Source: a virus
IMG/VR virus record: IMGVR_UViG_3300008952_000309
Coordinates: 1 to 23,515 of that record
Length of the DNA: 23,515 nt
Strand: one strand, 5' to 3'
The notes beneath the pieces are model-generated. The model searched no databases, had not been told where the DNA came from, and was given only the letters and a program-made list of their open reading frames with translations. Below, piece after piece: positions 8,464 to 16,669 of this stretch. Both the position numbers and the translations under genes were made by a program. Every line of letters begins with the position of its first letter. The first letter of the stretch is position 1.

Positions 8464-10236
8464 CTATTTTAAATTAGACGGTTGTGGATACCAAAAAGGT
8501 TCTAAGGTATACCAATCCCAAGGTGTTCCTGTTGGGTCTACTTCTCCATATTCTTTATCTAAGACTTCAATTATTTGCAGTTCTTGATTTCTATTTAATA
8601 TACTTCCAAACTCATTGTCTCCTCTTGCCTTTCTACTTGCCTGTATATATTTAATTAATACATCAGGTTTGTTTTTAGCCAAGTGACTATGAAAACCGGC
8701 TTTGTTATATCCATATTTAGTTTGTTCGCTATCATAAGAACCTCTCGCTAATTTTTCACTTTCAAAGTCATCTTCTGACATATGATTAATAGATAACACT
8801 CCCCCTAAATCACTCCCAAACGGAATATCATCTATCAGTTTAGAGTTCTCAAAAATTTCGACATAAGACCATTCTTCGTCATCTCTATCAACGCCTGAAT
8901 ATTTTTCATCTTCATGGTTATACAGCCAATTTTTAAACATTCTTCCATCAAATTTTCCATGTTCTAACATATATTCTTTTTTTAAATCTTCAAATAATGG
9001 GATTGCTATCTTTTCAGTCCAAACACTTGCACCATGACCTCTTGGTTCTGAATTTGATTTGTCATAAAAAATATAATCTAATGTTTCTTGGTCATTGTTT
9101 ACAAATACCCTTACATCATTAACAGGTCTATTGTTTATAATTGTTTCCTTCTTAACTCCATTAGCATTTGTGTTTGAACTCACAATCTGACTATCTAATA
9201 ACTTTTCAGTTTCTATATTATTTTCAATTGTGTCAGCCAAACCACCTAAAGTTGCAACATTACCCCACGCCCATTCCCAAAAACCCTGCTTGTTTTTACG
9301 TTCTTCTTCTTCTCTTAAATGTTTGTGAATATTTTTATATGCCTCAGAGTTTAATTTTTCTATGTGTTTTTCAGCAGTTGCTACAGTCTGTTGTAGTTTT
9401 TTGTTTGTTAAATAAGATTTTGATTTCTTCATGTTTTCGTTAACATATTCAAGAGCATCAATTAACTTCTGAGGAATATCTCTAACCATACCATCTTCTC
9501 CAACTAATAAAGTTAAAGCAAACTCATTGTATTCACTTGGATGCTTAGAATAGTAAACTGTACTGTAATTTTCAAATTCATTATATATGGCAGTTTCTTG
9601 TGTTGCATCATACTTGGGTGGTTTTTTCAGGCTTTCTGAATAACCATATTCAGTAACAAAGTTTTTAATTTCTTCATAATTTTTAGTTTTAGTATTATTA
9701 AAGGTTGATGGATTTTTATCTAATTTTTGGAATGTTTCTGATAATTCAGTTCCATATGTATCTATTTGTATTTGCTTATCAACCTCTTTTTGATTTTTAT
9801 ATGTTTTACCTTTATACTTAACTTGGTCTTTCTTTTTTTGAATGCTTTTTTGCATTGCATTAAATTTACTATGCACTACCGACTTGTCTTTTTTCCACTC
9901 AGTCATTGGTTTGTACACATTATTTTCATCAGGCATAAACAACATATATTTTCCTGCTTTATTTTTGTTGTGTTTTTCTACAGCCTTAGGCATTCCATAA
10001 AAATCATTATATATATTTTGCCTTTCTGTTGCTTGTTTATGAACATCCAAATCGTTAAATCCATCTATTTTTGCTATTCTTTGTTTTAAATAATCATCAA
10101 CAGTTAGATTGGTTGGTTTAAATAAAGGCGCTTTAATTATAATTCCACCATCAAGTTGGGTTTCAATATAATTATTTAAACTATCATCCCAATTTGGACT
10201 ATAGTCTACTTCGTTTTGATATACTATTTGTGTCAT
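8464..10236 (-). CDS. Probable internal virion / ejection protein (590 aa)
   Basis: A 590-residue hydrophilic protein encoded between the 216-residue and the 2353-residue ejection proteins, in the position of T7 gene 15. The N-terminal half is Lys/Asn-rich and largely helical. It includes a VKYKGKTYKNQKEVDKQIQ segment (about residues 140-160) that resembles the GKxY motif at the N-terminus of the giant neighbour. A GFWEWAWGNVATLGG segment at about 316-330 could touch membrane or a partner protein. The C-terminal third is acidic, and the end is aromatic (WDWYTLEPFWYPQP). There is no signal peptide and no recognisable enzyme domain, including no lytic transglycosylase motif. The sequence contains no cysteine. 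The gene starts 9 bases after the preceding stop with AAAGGGGATTT as ribosome site. Role and name come from gene order and composition, not from a recognised family. Confidence 0.75.
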   Translation of the reverse strand: MTQIVYQNEVDYSPNWDDSLNNYIETQLDGGIIIKAPLFKPTNLTVDDYLKQRIAKIDGFNDLDVHKQATERQNIYNDFYGMPKAVEKHNKNKAGKYMLFMPDENNVYKPMTEWKKDKSVVHSKFNAMQKSIQKKKDQVKYKGKTYKNQKEVDKQIQIDTYGTELSETFQKLDKNPSTFNNTKTKNYEEIKNFVTEYGYSESLKKPPKYDATQETAIYNEFENYSTVYYSKHPSEYNEFALTLLVGEDGMVRDIPQKLIDALEYVNENMKKSKSYLTNKKLQQTVATAEKHIEKLNSEAYKNIHKHLREEEERKNKQGFWEWAWGNVATLGGLADTIENNIETEKLLDSQIVSSNTNANGVKKETIINNRPVNDVRVFVNNDQETLDYIFYDKSNSEPRGHGASVWTEKIAIPLFEDLKKEYMLEHGKFDGRMFKNWLYNHEDEKYSGVDRDDEEWSYVEIFENSKLIDDIPFGSDLGGVLSINHMSEDDFESEKLARGSYDSEQTKYGYNKAGFHSHLAKNKPDVLIKYIQASRKARGDNEFGSILNRNQELQIIEVLDKEYGEVDPTGTPWDWYTLEPFWYPQPSNLK

Positions 10237-10245
10237 AAATCCCCT

Positions 10246-10896
10246 TTACAAATTTTTTAACTGTGCTAATTGTTGCTGTAAACTTTTATATTCATCAGAA
10301 GTTGTGTCCATGTTACTCATTTGATTTATAATATTAGCCATATATTCATTTGTACTCATGCCTGCTTGATAACCACCACTTGCACCACCCGAACCCCCTG
10401 CAAATGAAGTCATCATTTGACCAAAAGCACCCCATTGATTAGCAGACTGTTGGTTCTCAAATGCTGATTGTTGTTGTTGTGAGCCTCTTATCTTATCTCC
10501 CTCTGATTGATAAAAACTATGTAGTTTGTCTTCTGCTTTATCTTTATATGCTTGGTTTTGTTCGGCAATTGAAACAGCCATATTTTGAAGGTGTTGTTGG
10601 GTTGACCTATCCTGTTTTCTCAACATTTCATCTGTTATAATAGAGTGTTCCATCCCTCTCCCAACTGCTCTTCCTATTGATGTTTCTTTTGCGTGTTGAC
10701 CAACATCAATAATTGGTCTTGCACCCTGCCTTAGTTTTTCAGAAACATTAAATCCTTCCCTTTGTTTCTTTTGCAACTCATCAACCATTTTTTGCTCATC
10801 GTCTGTACGAGCATATTTAGGTGGCGCATCTTGTTGATTTGAACCTATTAAACTTGTTACCCCTGATACTAAGGGTTGTATCCACCATGCAGGCAT
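10246..10896 (-). CDS. Probable small internal virion / ejection protein (216 aa)
   Basis: A 216-residue, Gln-rich, mostly helical protein. The short hydrophobic N-terminus (MPAWWIQPLVSGVTSLIGS) is followed by a charged, Gln-rich helical body (residues 25-150), a Gly/Ser/Ala-rich hinge at about 165-180 (FAGGSGGASGGYQAG) and a C-terminal helix. An N-terminal hydrophobic patch, a Gln/Ala-rich helical body and a glycine-rich stretch are typical of small podovirus ejection proteins such as T7 gp14 and P22 gp7/gp20. Those proteins leave the capsid first and form part of a channel across the envelope. The position, first of three genes ahead of the 590- and 2353-residue proteins, fits that role. 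It has no cysteine. Its ribosome site (GAGGAG) lies in the 3' end of the preceding gene. The assignment is by analogy of order and composition. Confidence 0.72.
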   Translation of the reverse strand: MPAWWIQPLVSGVTSLIGSNQQDAPPKYARTDDEQKMVDELQKKQREGFNVSEKLRQGARPIIDVGQHAKETSIGRAVGRGMEHSIITDEMLRKQDRSTQQHLQNMAVSIAEQNQAYKDKAEDKLHSFYQSEGDKIRGSQQQQSAFENQQSANQWGAFGQMMTSFAGGSGGASGGYQAGMSTNEYMANIINQMSNMDTTSDEYKSLQQQLAQLKNL

Positions 10897-10897
10897 A

Positions 10898-11497
10898 TTA
10901 AATCTCCTCTCTTACTGTATATAGCATTTCTCTGTCACCTTCATCTTTATTGATTTGCTCTATTGCCATTTTCCATAATTGTAAAAATGAACTTGCAGTA
11001 GCAGGGTCAGTTTTTAGAGTAGCCATATAGCAGGCATAATTACATAAATCTTTTTGATATGTTGGTATAATATTTGGTTCTATATTGTTATGTGTAGTTA
11101 TAACACCGTAATAAATTATCTTTATTTTATCCCCTGTTTTTGCAATGTGAGACAAAATTATATTATTATTTTTTACAGCATATCCAATAGGTGTTCCTGA
11201 ATGTAAAGAGTTGTCAGATTTATGATAAAAATCATATTCTTGCATTGCCTTTAATTTAACACCATTATGCAAAACAACGATAGGTTTTTTAAATACAGGT
11301 GAAGTTGGAAGACCCTCATCTTCTGTTGGTAAAACAATAGTGTTTGTTTCTTCATTAAGTGTTTCGGTATGTTCGGCTTCATGTATATTGCAAAGCCTTG
11401 TCATTTCTTCTTCACCTTCTTTTAGAAGATTTGCCAACAAACTTCTATCTGCGTTAACCATTACCTCACATCTATCTGTTAATTTTCTCCAATTCAT
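10898..11497 (-). CDS. Head-tail adaptor-like protein, second copy type (199 aa)
   Basis: A 199-residue protein with an N-terminal helical segment (residues 1-45, NWRKLTDRCEVMVNADRSLL), a central beta domain (about 50-145, with TIVLPTEDEGLPTSPVFKKP and GDKIKIIYYGVIT) and a C-terminal helical segment (LCNYACYMATLKTDPATASS and onward). A helix pair with an inserted beta domain is the fold layout of podovirus tail adaptors (T7 gp11, P22 gp4 type), which join the portal to the nozzle. Another adaptor-like gene is at 15588-16292. One of the two may be the true ring adaptor and this one a tail-completion or hub protein. The preceding stop TAG lies within its AGGAG site. Assigned from predicted architecture, so moderate confidence. 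Confidence 0.6.
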   Translation of the reverse strand: MNWRKLTDRCEVMVNADRSLLANLLKEGEEEMTRLCNIHEAEHTETLNEETNTIVLPTEDEGLPTSPVFKKPIVVLHNGVKLKAMQEYDFYHKSDNSLHSGTPIGYAVKNNNIILSHIAKTGDKIKIIYYGVITTHNNIEPNIIPTYQKDLCNYACYMATLKTDPATASSFLQLWKMAIEQINKDEGDREMLYTVREEI

Positions 11498-11505
11498 ATT
11501 ATCTC

Positions 11506-12147
11506 CTAATTTCTAAAATCCACGACAACACATCTTATACTATTAATGCTCTCTAATGAAAAATATTGATATTCATTTGCTACAACATTCCAACAAACAA
11601 AAGGGTCATCATCAGTATCACCAACACCTGAAAAAGTAACCACAACCAAAGGTGAGGAAGAAGGAAGTGATATACAAACAGGGTAAGGTTTTGTTGTTGA
11701 TGATTGTCCACTATCAATATTAGTTAAATCAAGCATAGTTATTCCTGTGGTCTCATAACTTGCACTTCCACCTACATTAGTTTCTGCAACAGTAACTTTT
11801 CCATAAACCTTAACAATAGGACTAACTAAACCACCTAAACCATGAGAAAATATACGTTTATCAGGCTCTGTGCCACTATCTATATCATGTGAAACCCAAC
11901 CACTATCATATTTAACAGCCAACGTCATATCATTTAATTGCCCTTGTTGTGCTTGATAAAGATTATTTAATGAACTTAATAGAGTAGAGTTTCCATCTAT
12001 ATCTACCCCTAACCCTTTTTCAATAATATCTAATCTTCCAATTACCATTTGTTTAAGGTCGGATATTTCTTTAATAACCCTATCCTGTCCTTTATCTTGA
12101 ATTTTTTTGCTGTTTTTTTTGTCTACTTCTGATTTAGTATATGACAT
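11506..12147 (-). CDS. Fibre-like virion protein with N-terminal coiled coil and beta-rich tip (213 aa)
   Basis: A 213-residue protein in two parts. Residues 1-75 are helical with heptad character (DLKQMVIGRLDIIEKGLG, then NSTLLSSLNNLYQAQQGQL), suited to a trimeric coiled-coil stem. Residues 80-213 are beta-rich, beginning YDSGWVSHDI, with HGLGGLVSPIVKVYGKV following. YDSGW followed by an H-[ND/G]-LG stretch is a recurring pattern in the tips of phage fibres and receptor-binding proteins. The gene starts directly after the nozzle gene's stop (TAA then ATG, no gap) with only a weak ribosome site, so it is probably translationally coupled to the nozzle. Likely a short fibre or tail-tip protein sitting on the nozzle. 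The exact partner is not visible from the sequence. Confidence 0.65.
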   Translation of the reverse strand: MSYTKSEVDKKNSKKIQDKGQDRVIKEISDLKQMVIGRLDIIEKGLGVDIDGNSTLLSSLNNLYQAQQGQLNDMTLAVKYDSGWVSHDIDSGTEPDKRIFSHGLGGLVSPIVKVYGKVTVAETNVGGSASYETTGITMLDLTNIDSGQSSTTKPYPVCISLPSSSPLVVVTFSGVGDTDDDPFVCWNVVANEYQYFSLESINSIRCVVVDFRN

Positions 12148-15100
12148 TTATTGTTCCCACTCTACTTCTACTGTTAACAACTCAAACAAATCTCTTGTAT
12201 CATTTAAAACTTCTTGCATATCATCATTATGAAATTCTATTGCAAAATACTTACACCTAATTCCTGCTCTTAGTGAGAAGTTAGCCTCATTTCCTGTTTT
12301 GTCTGTAAATAATTTATCACCATCAACTGTATATACAGCATCATCAGAGCCATCAATATATATATTTAAATTTGGTGCAAAATTAGAACCCTCATATTTA
12401 TTTCTATATCTCATATTAATTCTACGTATAGTTTTATTTTCTTTTAAATCACCTAATCTAATCCATCCTGTTTTCTTCTTCATTCTTAATTTATTATTGC
12501 CTGCTCTTGCTTCTAATTCACCAAATTCAACATTATCTCCGTTGTTTCTCCAAAAATAAGAACGTGCTGTGTCGTCATATGCAAACCCTGACCAACCTAC
12601 CTTCTCACTTGTTTCTCCTCTATCAATTAATTTAACCCAAGTTATATTATCTTTTATGTTCATATCTAAAACCCAAGTTTCAAACTCGTTGTTTTGGTTA
12701 ATATAAAGCATTTTAGATTTTGGACAAAAATGAACTACAGTATGGTCATCATAATTATCTTGATAATGGTCTCTCCAAGGTCTACTCATTTCTGTTGGCA
12801 TAAAGTTTTGAGACATCATCCAAACACCCTCTTTATTTGCAAAAAACACACCTCCTTCATAAGGGAAAATACTCACAGGGGAAGTACACCCTAATTCTTT
12901 ACTGCTTTCTAATAAAGACCAATCCTGTGGTCTTGCTGAAGGAACTAATAATCTCCAAATAGAATTTTCCATAAACACAATTAAATTGCCCATTATTTCT
13001 GATAAACCTGTAATTCTTCCACCTTGATTATCTTGTACTTTTATAAAATTAGTTATAGGTATTTGATTAGGCGCTTCAAGTTCTGAAAACATAACTAAAT
13101 TAGGGTCTTCTTCTAATTGGTCACCGAATTGATTTGTATATCTACACCAAGCAACAAAAAGCCTACCTTCAATATATTGTGAGTATTGGTATTTAGGGTT
13201 AATAGGTATTTCTTGTGTTGGGTGTTCTTCAACAGAAGTATATCCAATATCCTGAAATTCTATTTTAACAACATCATCCCCTTCATGTGTGTGGTTTGGT
13301 GTTATATTAACTGTCTTTGTTATTGTTGTTTGACGATTTCCCGACAATAAAGAATTTGGTATTGCTTCAGTTAATGTGAAAATAGTATTAAGATTTGTTT
13401 CAATAGGTAGTTTAGTTGTCTCAATAAAAGCATTACCCCCTGCATACTCATAGTCTGCAAAAGCCTCACTACCATCATAATAGTTTTTATTATTAATAGG
13501 AATAATAACCTTATTACCACCATAATATGTTGTACCTGCCGACTTGTTTAATATTTTATAACAACCTAAATCTTTTAATCTCCAAAAATCTTCATCTCCA
13601 AATGGGTATAATGAACTTTCATAATGCAATCTCATATGAAACCAATATTCACCCGTCTCATCACAGTCATGTCTAAATGCTACAAATCCAAAAGGACTAT
13701 CACCTTGAGGGTTACCATTGTTTAAGAAATTTTGATTATATTCAAAAGCACCTGCATTTCTATCAGTATAATGAATATCTCCTTGACCCCAAGCCTTCCA
13801 ACCTGAACCTGTTGCACCACCACCACTTGCCACTTGTGATGGTGAAGAAATACTAATTACTATATGTCGGTGGTTCATAGAACTACCTTGATAGCCTTGT
13901 TTTGTCCAACTAACAGCATAGGTAATCCAATAACTTTCACCTGAAATCATATAAAAAGGTTGTGCTATTCCATTGTTTCCACTATTGGGGTCAAAATTAG
14001 TGTCATTAGTAGTACCCTGCATCCAAATACATGGTCTCCTCAATCCATGTGGTTCATCGTTGAAATGAATAATTTGGTTATAAGAAGTACCAAAACCTCC
14101 TCCACCATTACCATGAACTTTTTGCCAACTTGGGTTATAACCCCAACCTCCACCTGTTGACCAATCATATGCATCATTATGTTCATCACCGGGGTCAGTC
14201 GTTTGTCTTGCATATGTATAATTATTGTTTCCTGCGTCATTTCTAAATCTATTGTATCTTGATAATATATAATATGGTTTCTCTCCACTTGAATTATATG
14301 TTCCTTGGGTGACTTCTCTTAAATTTTGTTTAAGAACCATAATATCTGTTGCATTATCTTGTGCATCATCAGGGTCGTTATGATTATATTCCAAAACTGA
14401 ATAACAATCCTTTCCTCTTCCATAATCATCCCCATCACAACCAATAGTAGCATTCCAAACAGCAAAATCATGGGTAGACCCGGCTGTACCATCATACTCA
14501 TTAAGATGCATACGTGATGTGCAATATCCCTCAACAGGCAATCCTGCTGTATCATCATTCATGTTTACCCAATTCCAACCATTTTTTGTGTCTCTTGTTC
14601 TTATACGAGAACCGTCAGAAGTGTAACTCAAATACTCATCCTCTATTGGGTCTAAAATAACCATTGTTAATTCGGGTGTCCATTTCCCATTTCCTGCACC
14701 AAAATTATATGCACTATTACTTGCTATTCTTCTTAAAGGGGAACACGTATCAAATATACCTCCATCTTGAGACACGGGATTATAACTTGAAACTGATTTA
14801 ATTTTATGATATGTTAAATTGTCTTCTAATTCTGAAACAGGGTTTTCTGCTCTATAAATATTTACAGAAGTACACCTTGGATTAAAAAATTCTTTATTGA
14901 CATATAAAGTTATTAAGAACTTTTGAGTATCAGATTGTGATTGTGCAAAAATGAAGTGATTTTCAAGTGAGGCTTCTTGTATTCCATCGAACACAGGAAC
15001 TGCCTTGTAAAAATAATAAGTACCACTTTTTAGAGAACCACCTGTTGTTTGTGTAACATCAATTGCATTGTCAAATGATAAAAAGTCATTTCTTGGATGT

Positions 15101-15588
15101 GCTATATCATAAAAAAACCCATTATATTGAACTGAAAATTGCCACCAACTACCATTATAATATTTAAATCTTGTTGGTGTTTCGCTAAGACCATTTGTAA
15201 AAAGAATAACATCTCCCAATACTTCAATTTTATTAGGGATTTTTGAAAGTCTTGACCAAGAAAGTTCAACGTTTTCACCTGCTATAATTTCATCCCACCT
15301 TTGGAAATCTCTACTTACCATCCAAAGAGTTGGGTAATCATGATATTTACCTTGTCCTGCTATTATCCAAACAAAACCACCGTCTACAGTTTCAGAACTC
15401 CATCTTACCATACTTTTTACATTAAAATCTTCTTTTATGGTTAACTCTTTTGTGTATGGTCTTGATATTAGTTTTCCGGGAAAATTTATCCAACAATTTT
15501 CTAATTCGACATTTCCTTTAACACCAACTTCTTCAGGGTCTGCATAAATATCTATTCCTGTGTTAAGAGGTACTTTTACGTGAGGCAT
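12148..15588 (-). CDS. Tail nozzle (tail tubular B / P22 gp10-like) protein with large insertion (1146 aa)
   Basis: A 1146-residue protein of the podovirus nozzle type, which forms the hexameric lower tail and stabilises packaged DNA. The N-terminal part (1-290) includes ENCWINFPGKLISRP and VLGDVILFTNGLSETPTRFK. The C-terminal part (about 795-1146) includes YIEGRLFVAWCRY, IMGNLIVFMENSIWRLL, LGCTSPVSIFPYEGGVFFAN and KEGVWMM. The G.LI.F.e.siwrL ... G..s..Si....gGv.faN..GVw.m pattern is characteristic of these propeller-type nozzles. Between them, roughly residues 305-790, lies a segment rich in Gly, Asn, Tyr and Trp that does not fit the core. T7 gp12 is about 790 residues, so the extra length is about that of the insertion. 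The start shares one base with the stop of the adaptor gene (TAATG), as expected for co-translated adaptor and nozzle. Confidence 0.83.
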   Translation of the reverse strand: MPHVKVPLNTGIDIYADPEEVGVKGNVELENCWINFPGKLISRPYTKELTIKEDFNVKSMVRWSSETVDGGFVWIIAGQGKYHDYPTLWMVSRDFQRWDEIIAGENVELSWSRLSKIPNKIEVLGDVILFTNGLSETPTRFKYYNGSWWQFSVQYNGFFYDIAHPRNDFLSFDNAIDVTQTTGGSLKSGTYYFYKAVPVFDGIQEASLENHFIFAQSQSDTQKFLITLYVNKEFFNPRCTSVNIYRAENPVSELEDNLTYHKIKSVSSYNPVSQDGGIFDTCSPLRRIASNSAYNFGAGNGKWTPELTMVILDPIEDEYLSYTSDGSRIRTRDTKNGWNWVNMNDDTAGLPVEGYCTSRMHLNEYDGTAGSTHDFAVWNATIGCDGDDYGRGKDCYSVLEYNHNDPDDAQDNATDIMVLKQNLREVTQGTYNSSGEKPYYILSRYNRFRNDAGNNNYTYARQTTDPGDEHNDAYDWSTGGGWGYNPSWQKVHGNGGGGFGTSYNQIIHFNDEPHGLRRPCIWMQGTTNDTNFDPNSGNNGIAQPFYMISGESYWITYAVSWTKQGYQGSSMNHRHIVISISSPSQVASGGGATGSGWKAWGQGDIHYTDRNAGAFEYNQNFLNNGNPQGDSPFGFVAFRHDCDETGEYWFHMRLHYESSLYPFGDEDFWRLKDLGCYKILNKSAGTTYYGGNKVIIPINNKNYYDGSEAFADYEYAGGNAFIETTKLPIETNLNTIFTLTEAIPNSLLSGNRQTTITKTVNITPNHTHEGDDVVKIEFQDIGYTSVEEHPTQEIPINPKYQYSQYIEGRLFVAWCRYTNQFGDQLEEDPNLVMFSELEAPNQIPITNFIKVQDNQGGRITGLSEIMGNLIVFMENSIWRLLVPSARPQDWSLLESSKELGCTSPVSIFPYEGGVFFANKEGVWMMSQNFMPTEMSRPWRDHYQDNYDDHTVVHFCPKSKMLYINQNNEFETWVLDMNIKDNITWVKLIDRGETSEKVGWSGFAYDDTARSYFWRNNGDNVEFGELEARAGNNKLRMKKKTGWIRLGDLKENKTIRRINMRYRNKYEGSNFAPNLNIYIDGSDDAVYTVDGDKLFTDKTGNEANFSLRAGIRCKYFAIEFHNDDMQEVLNDTRDLFELLTVEVEWEQ

Positions 15589-16292
15589 TAATCATTTCCC
15601 CCTACGTCTCCAATCCCTATTTTCCTTTCTTGACCAAATCTTTGATTTAAAAGATTTACTGTTGCTGTTGCAGATTGCTGTGCTAAACCAACTCTATTTG
15701 GTTTGTTGTCAATTTTCCACAAATAACTTTCTGCATAATCAAGTAATGGGTCAATTAAAGACCTTTCTAAATCACAATATGTACTTAATGAATAACTATT
15801 AAAGACATCTCTAAATTGAGTTGGTTCTTTTAAATATAATATTTCAACTTCCCAACCACGTTTTGGTAATAAATATATAGCATCAGAATAAATATAAAAC
15901 AAAGGGTTGTCAAGAGACGCAGATAAATAATCATTATCTAATTTATGTTTATCTTTTACGCTGATTTTTTTAAAATTTCTATCAATATTTGCTATTGTTC
16001 CTTTAATACTTATTATTTCATTTCTAAATAAACCTTGGTATTTTGTTCCATCATCTGCTGTTTGTATACAAAGAGCGTCTAAATTTATTTTTCCATTAGC
16101 ATCAGATGTTACTGTAACTAAATTTTCTAATGATGTTAAATAATTGTTATGAACAACTGTGCATAAATAACGTTGTGCTTGTTCCATAGCATCATATTTT
16201 TGTCCTTCACTAAATGCTAAATCTGTTACATCTTCAACCCTTACACGTAAAAGTCTAAGTAATTCTTGAATATCTGTTTTTTGACTTGCCAT
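15588..16292 (-). CDS. Tail adaptor (tail tubular A / gp11-like) protein (234 aa)
   Basis: A 234-residue protein. The N-terminal helices (DIQELLRLLRVRVEDVTDL, then YDAMEQAQRYLCTVVHNNYL) have the D...d.....ALn.AQ..l pattern of podovirus tail adaptors. A beta domain follows (residues 60-170), ending in the common NPLFYIYSDAIYLLPKRGWE and VEILYLKEPTQF stretch. C-terminal helices complete it (DPLLDYAESYLWKIDNKPNR and onward). In T7 the equivalent, gp11, forms a dodecameric ring between portal and nozzle. It is immediately upstream of the nozzle gene and shares one base with it (TAATG), the same order as T7 genes 11 and 12. The ribosome site is AGGAG, 7 bases upstream. This is a better adaptor candidate than the 199-residue protein at 10898-11497. 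Confidence 0.76.
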   Translation of the reverse strand: MASQKTDIQELLRLLRVRVEDVTDLAFSEGQKYDAMEQAQRYLCTVVHNNYLTSLENLVTVTSDANGKINLDALCIQTADDGTKYQGLFRNEIISIKGTIANIDRNFKKISVKDKHKLDNDYLSASLDNPLFYIYSDAIYLLPKRGWEVEILYLKEPTQFRDVFNSYSLSTYCDLERSLIDPLLDYAESYLWKIDNKPNRVGLAQQSATATVNLLNQRFGQERKIGIGDVGGND

Positions 16293-16299
16293 ATATCTC

Positions 16300-16656
16300 C
16301 TATGTTGGTGGGTCTAAATTGTTTTGAACATCACCACCTACAGTTTGGTTTACAACAAGTGTCTTTGGAATTGCCACATCTTCTTTAATTAAAGATGCAA
16401 TTTGAGTTACTCCATCAAAAGAACCACCACCTCCGGCATAACTTCCACCTGATAAATAATCATGAATATAAGTTTTAATTTGTGCATCTGTTGGTGTGCT
16501 TATATATCTAAGTTTTTCGTTGGTTTCCTCCCATTGATATGTTCTTCCATTGCTATCTATAACACTAAAAGACCACTTTTGAAAAGCACCATTATTTAAA
16601 ATTTTGTTAACTTTTTTAATTATACATTTGTTTGCTTCTGTTGACGTAAATGCCAT
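16300..16656 (-). CDS. Small virion-module protein of unknown function (118 aa)
   Basis: A 118-residue protein between the fibre and adaptor genes. Residues 1-65 look like an alpha/beta domain (KCIIKKVNKILNNGAFQKWS, then FSVIDSNGRTYQWEET). Residues 68-85 form an amphipathic helix ending in a glycine-rich linker (YLSGGSYAGGGGSFDG). The C-terminus (VVNQTVGGDVQNNLDPPT) looks flexible. There is no signal peptide and no membrane span. It has a strong AAGGAG site; the 18 bases spanning start and ribosome site are identical to those of the fibre gene at 18285. Placement suggests a minor virion component, perhaps a fibre chaperone or attachment protein, but I recognise no family. Confidence 0.7.
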   Translation of the reverse strand: MAFTSTEANKCIIKKVNKILNNGAFQKWSFSVIDSNGRTYQWEETNEKLRYISTPTDAQIKTYIHDYLSGGSYAGGGGSFDGVTQIASLIKEDVAIPKTLVVNQTVGGDVQNNLDPPT

Positions 16657-16669
16657 TTAATCTCCTTAT
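16652..16669 (-). promoter_or_regulatory. Shared ribosome-binding/start segment, copy 2 (118-residue gene)
   Basis: Identical over 18 bases to 18281-18298. The TAA within it is also the stop of the fibre gene, so termination on the fibre and initiation on the 118-residue gene happen at the same place. A similar but not identical segment precedes the 74-residue gene at 20878. Confidence 0.7.

Noticed and set aside
8464-10236. Lytic transglycosylase or lysozyme domain in the 590-residue or 2353-residue ejection protein
   Set aside because: I looked for the E-S-x-x-x-P... and GLMQ-type motifs of such domains in both and found none.
12299-12559. Open frame of 86 residues on the plus strand
   Set aside because: It lies entirely inside the nozzle gene on the opposite strand, has no ribosome site and no recognisable domain. 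Other plus-strand frames in the window (for example 779-1054, 4462-4758, 9766-10089 and 22935-23255) are rejected for the same reason.
14040-14558. Met-rich minus-strand frames inside the nozzle gene
   Set aside because: They are alternate frames of the coding strand with unnatural Met/Ile-rich composition and no ribosome site, produced by repeated AT-rich Asn/Asp codons of the real frame.
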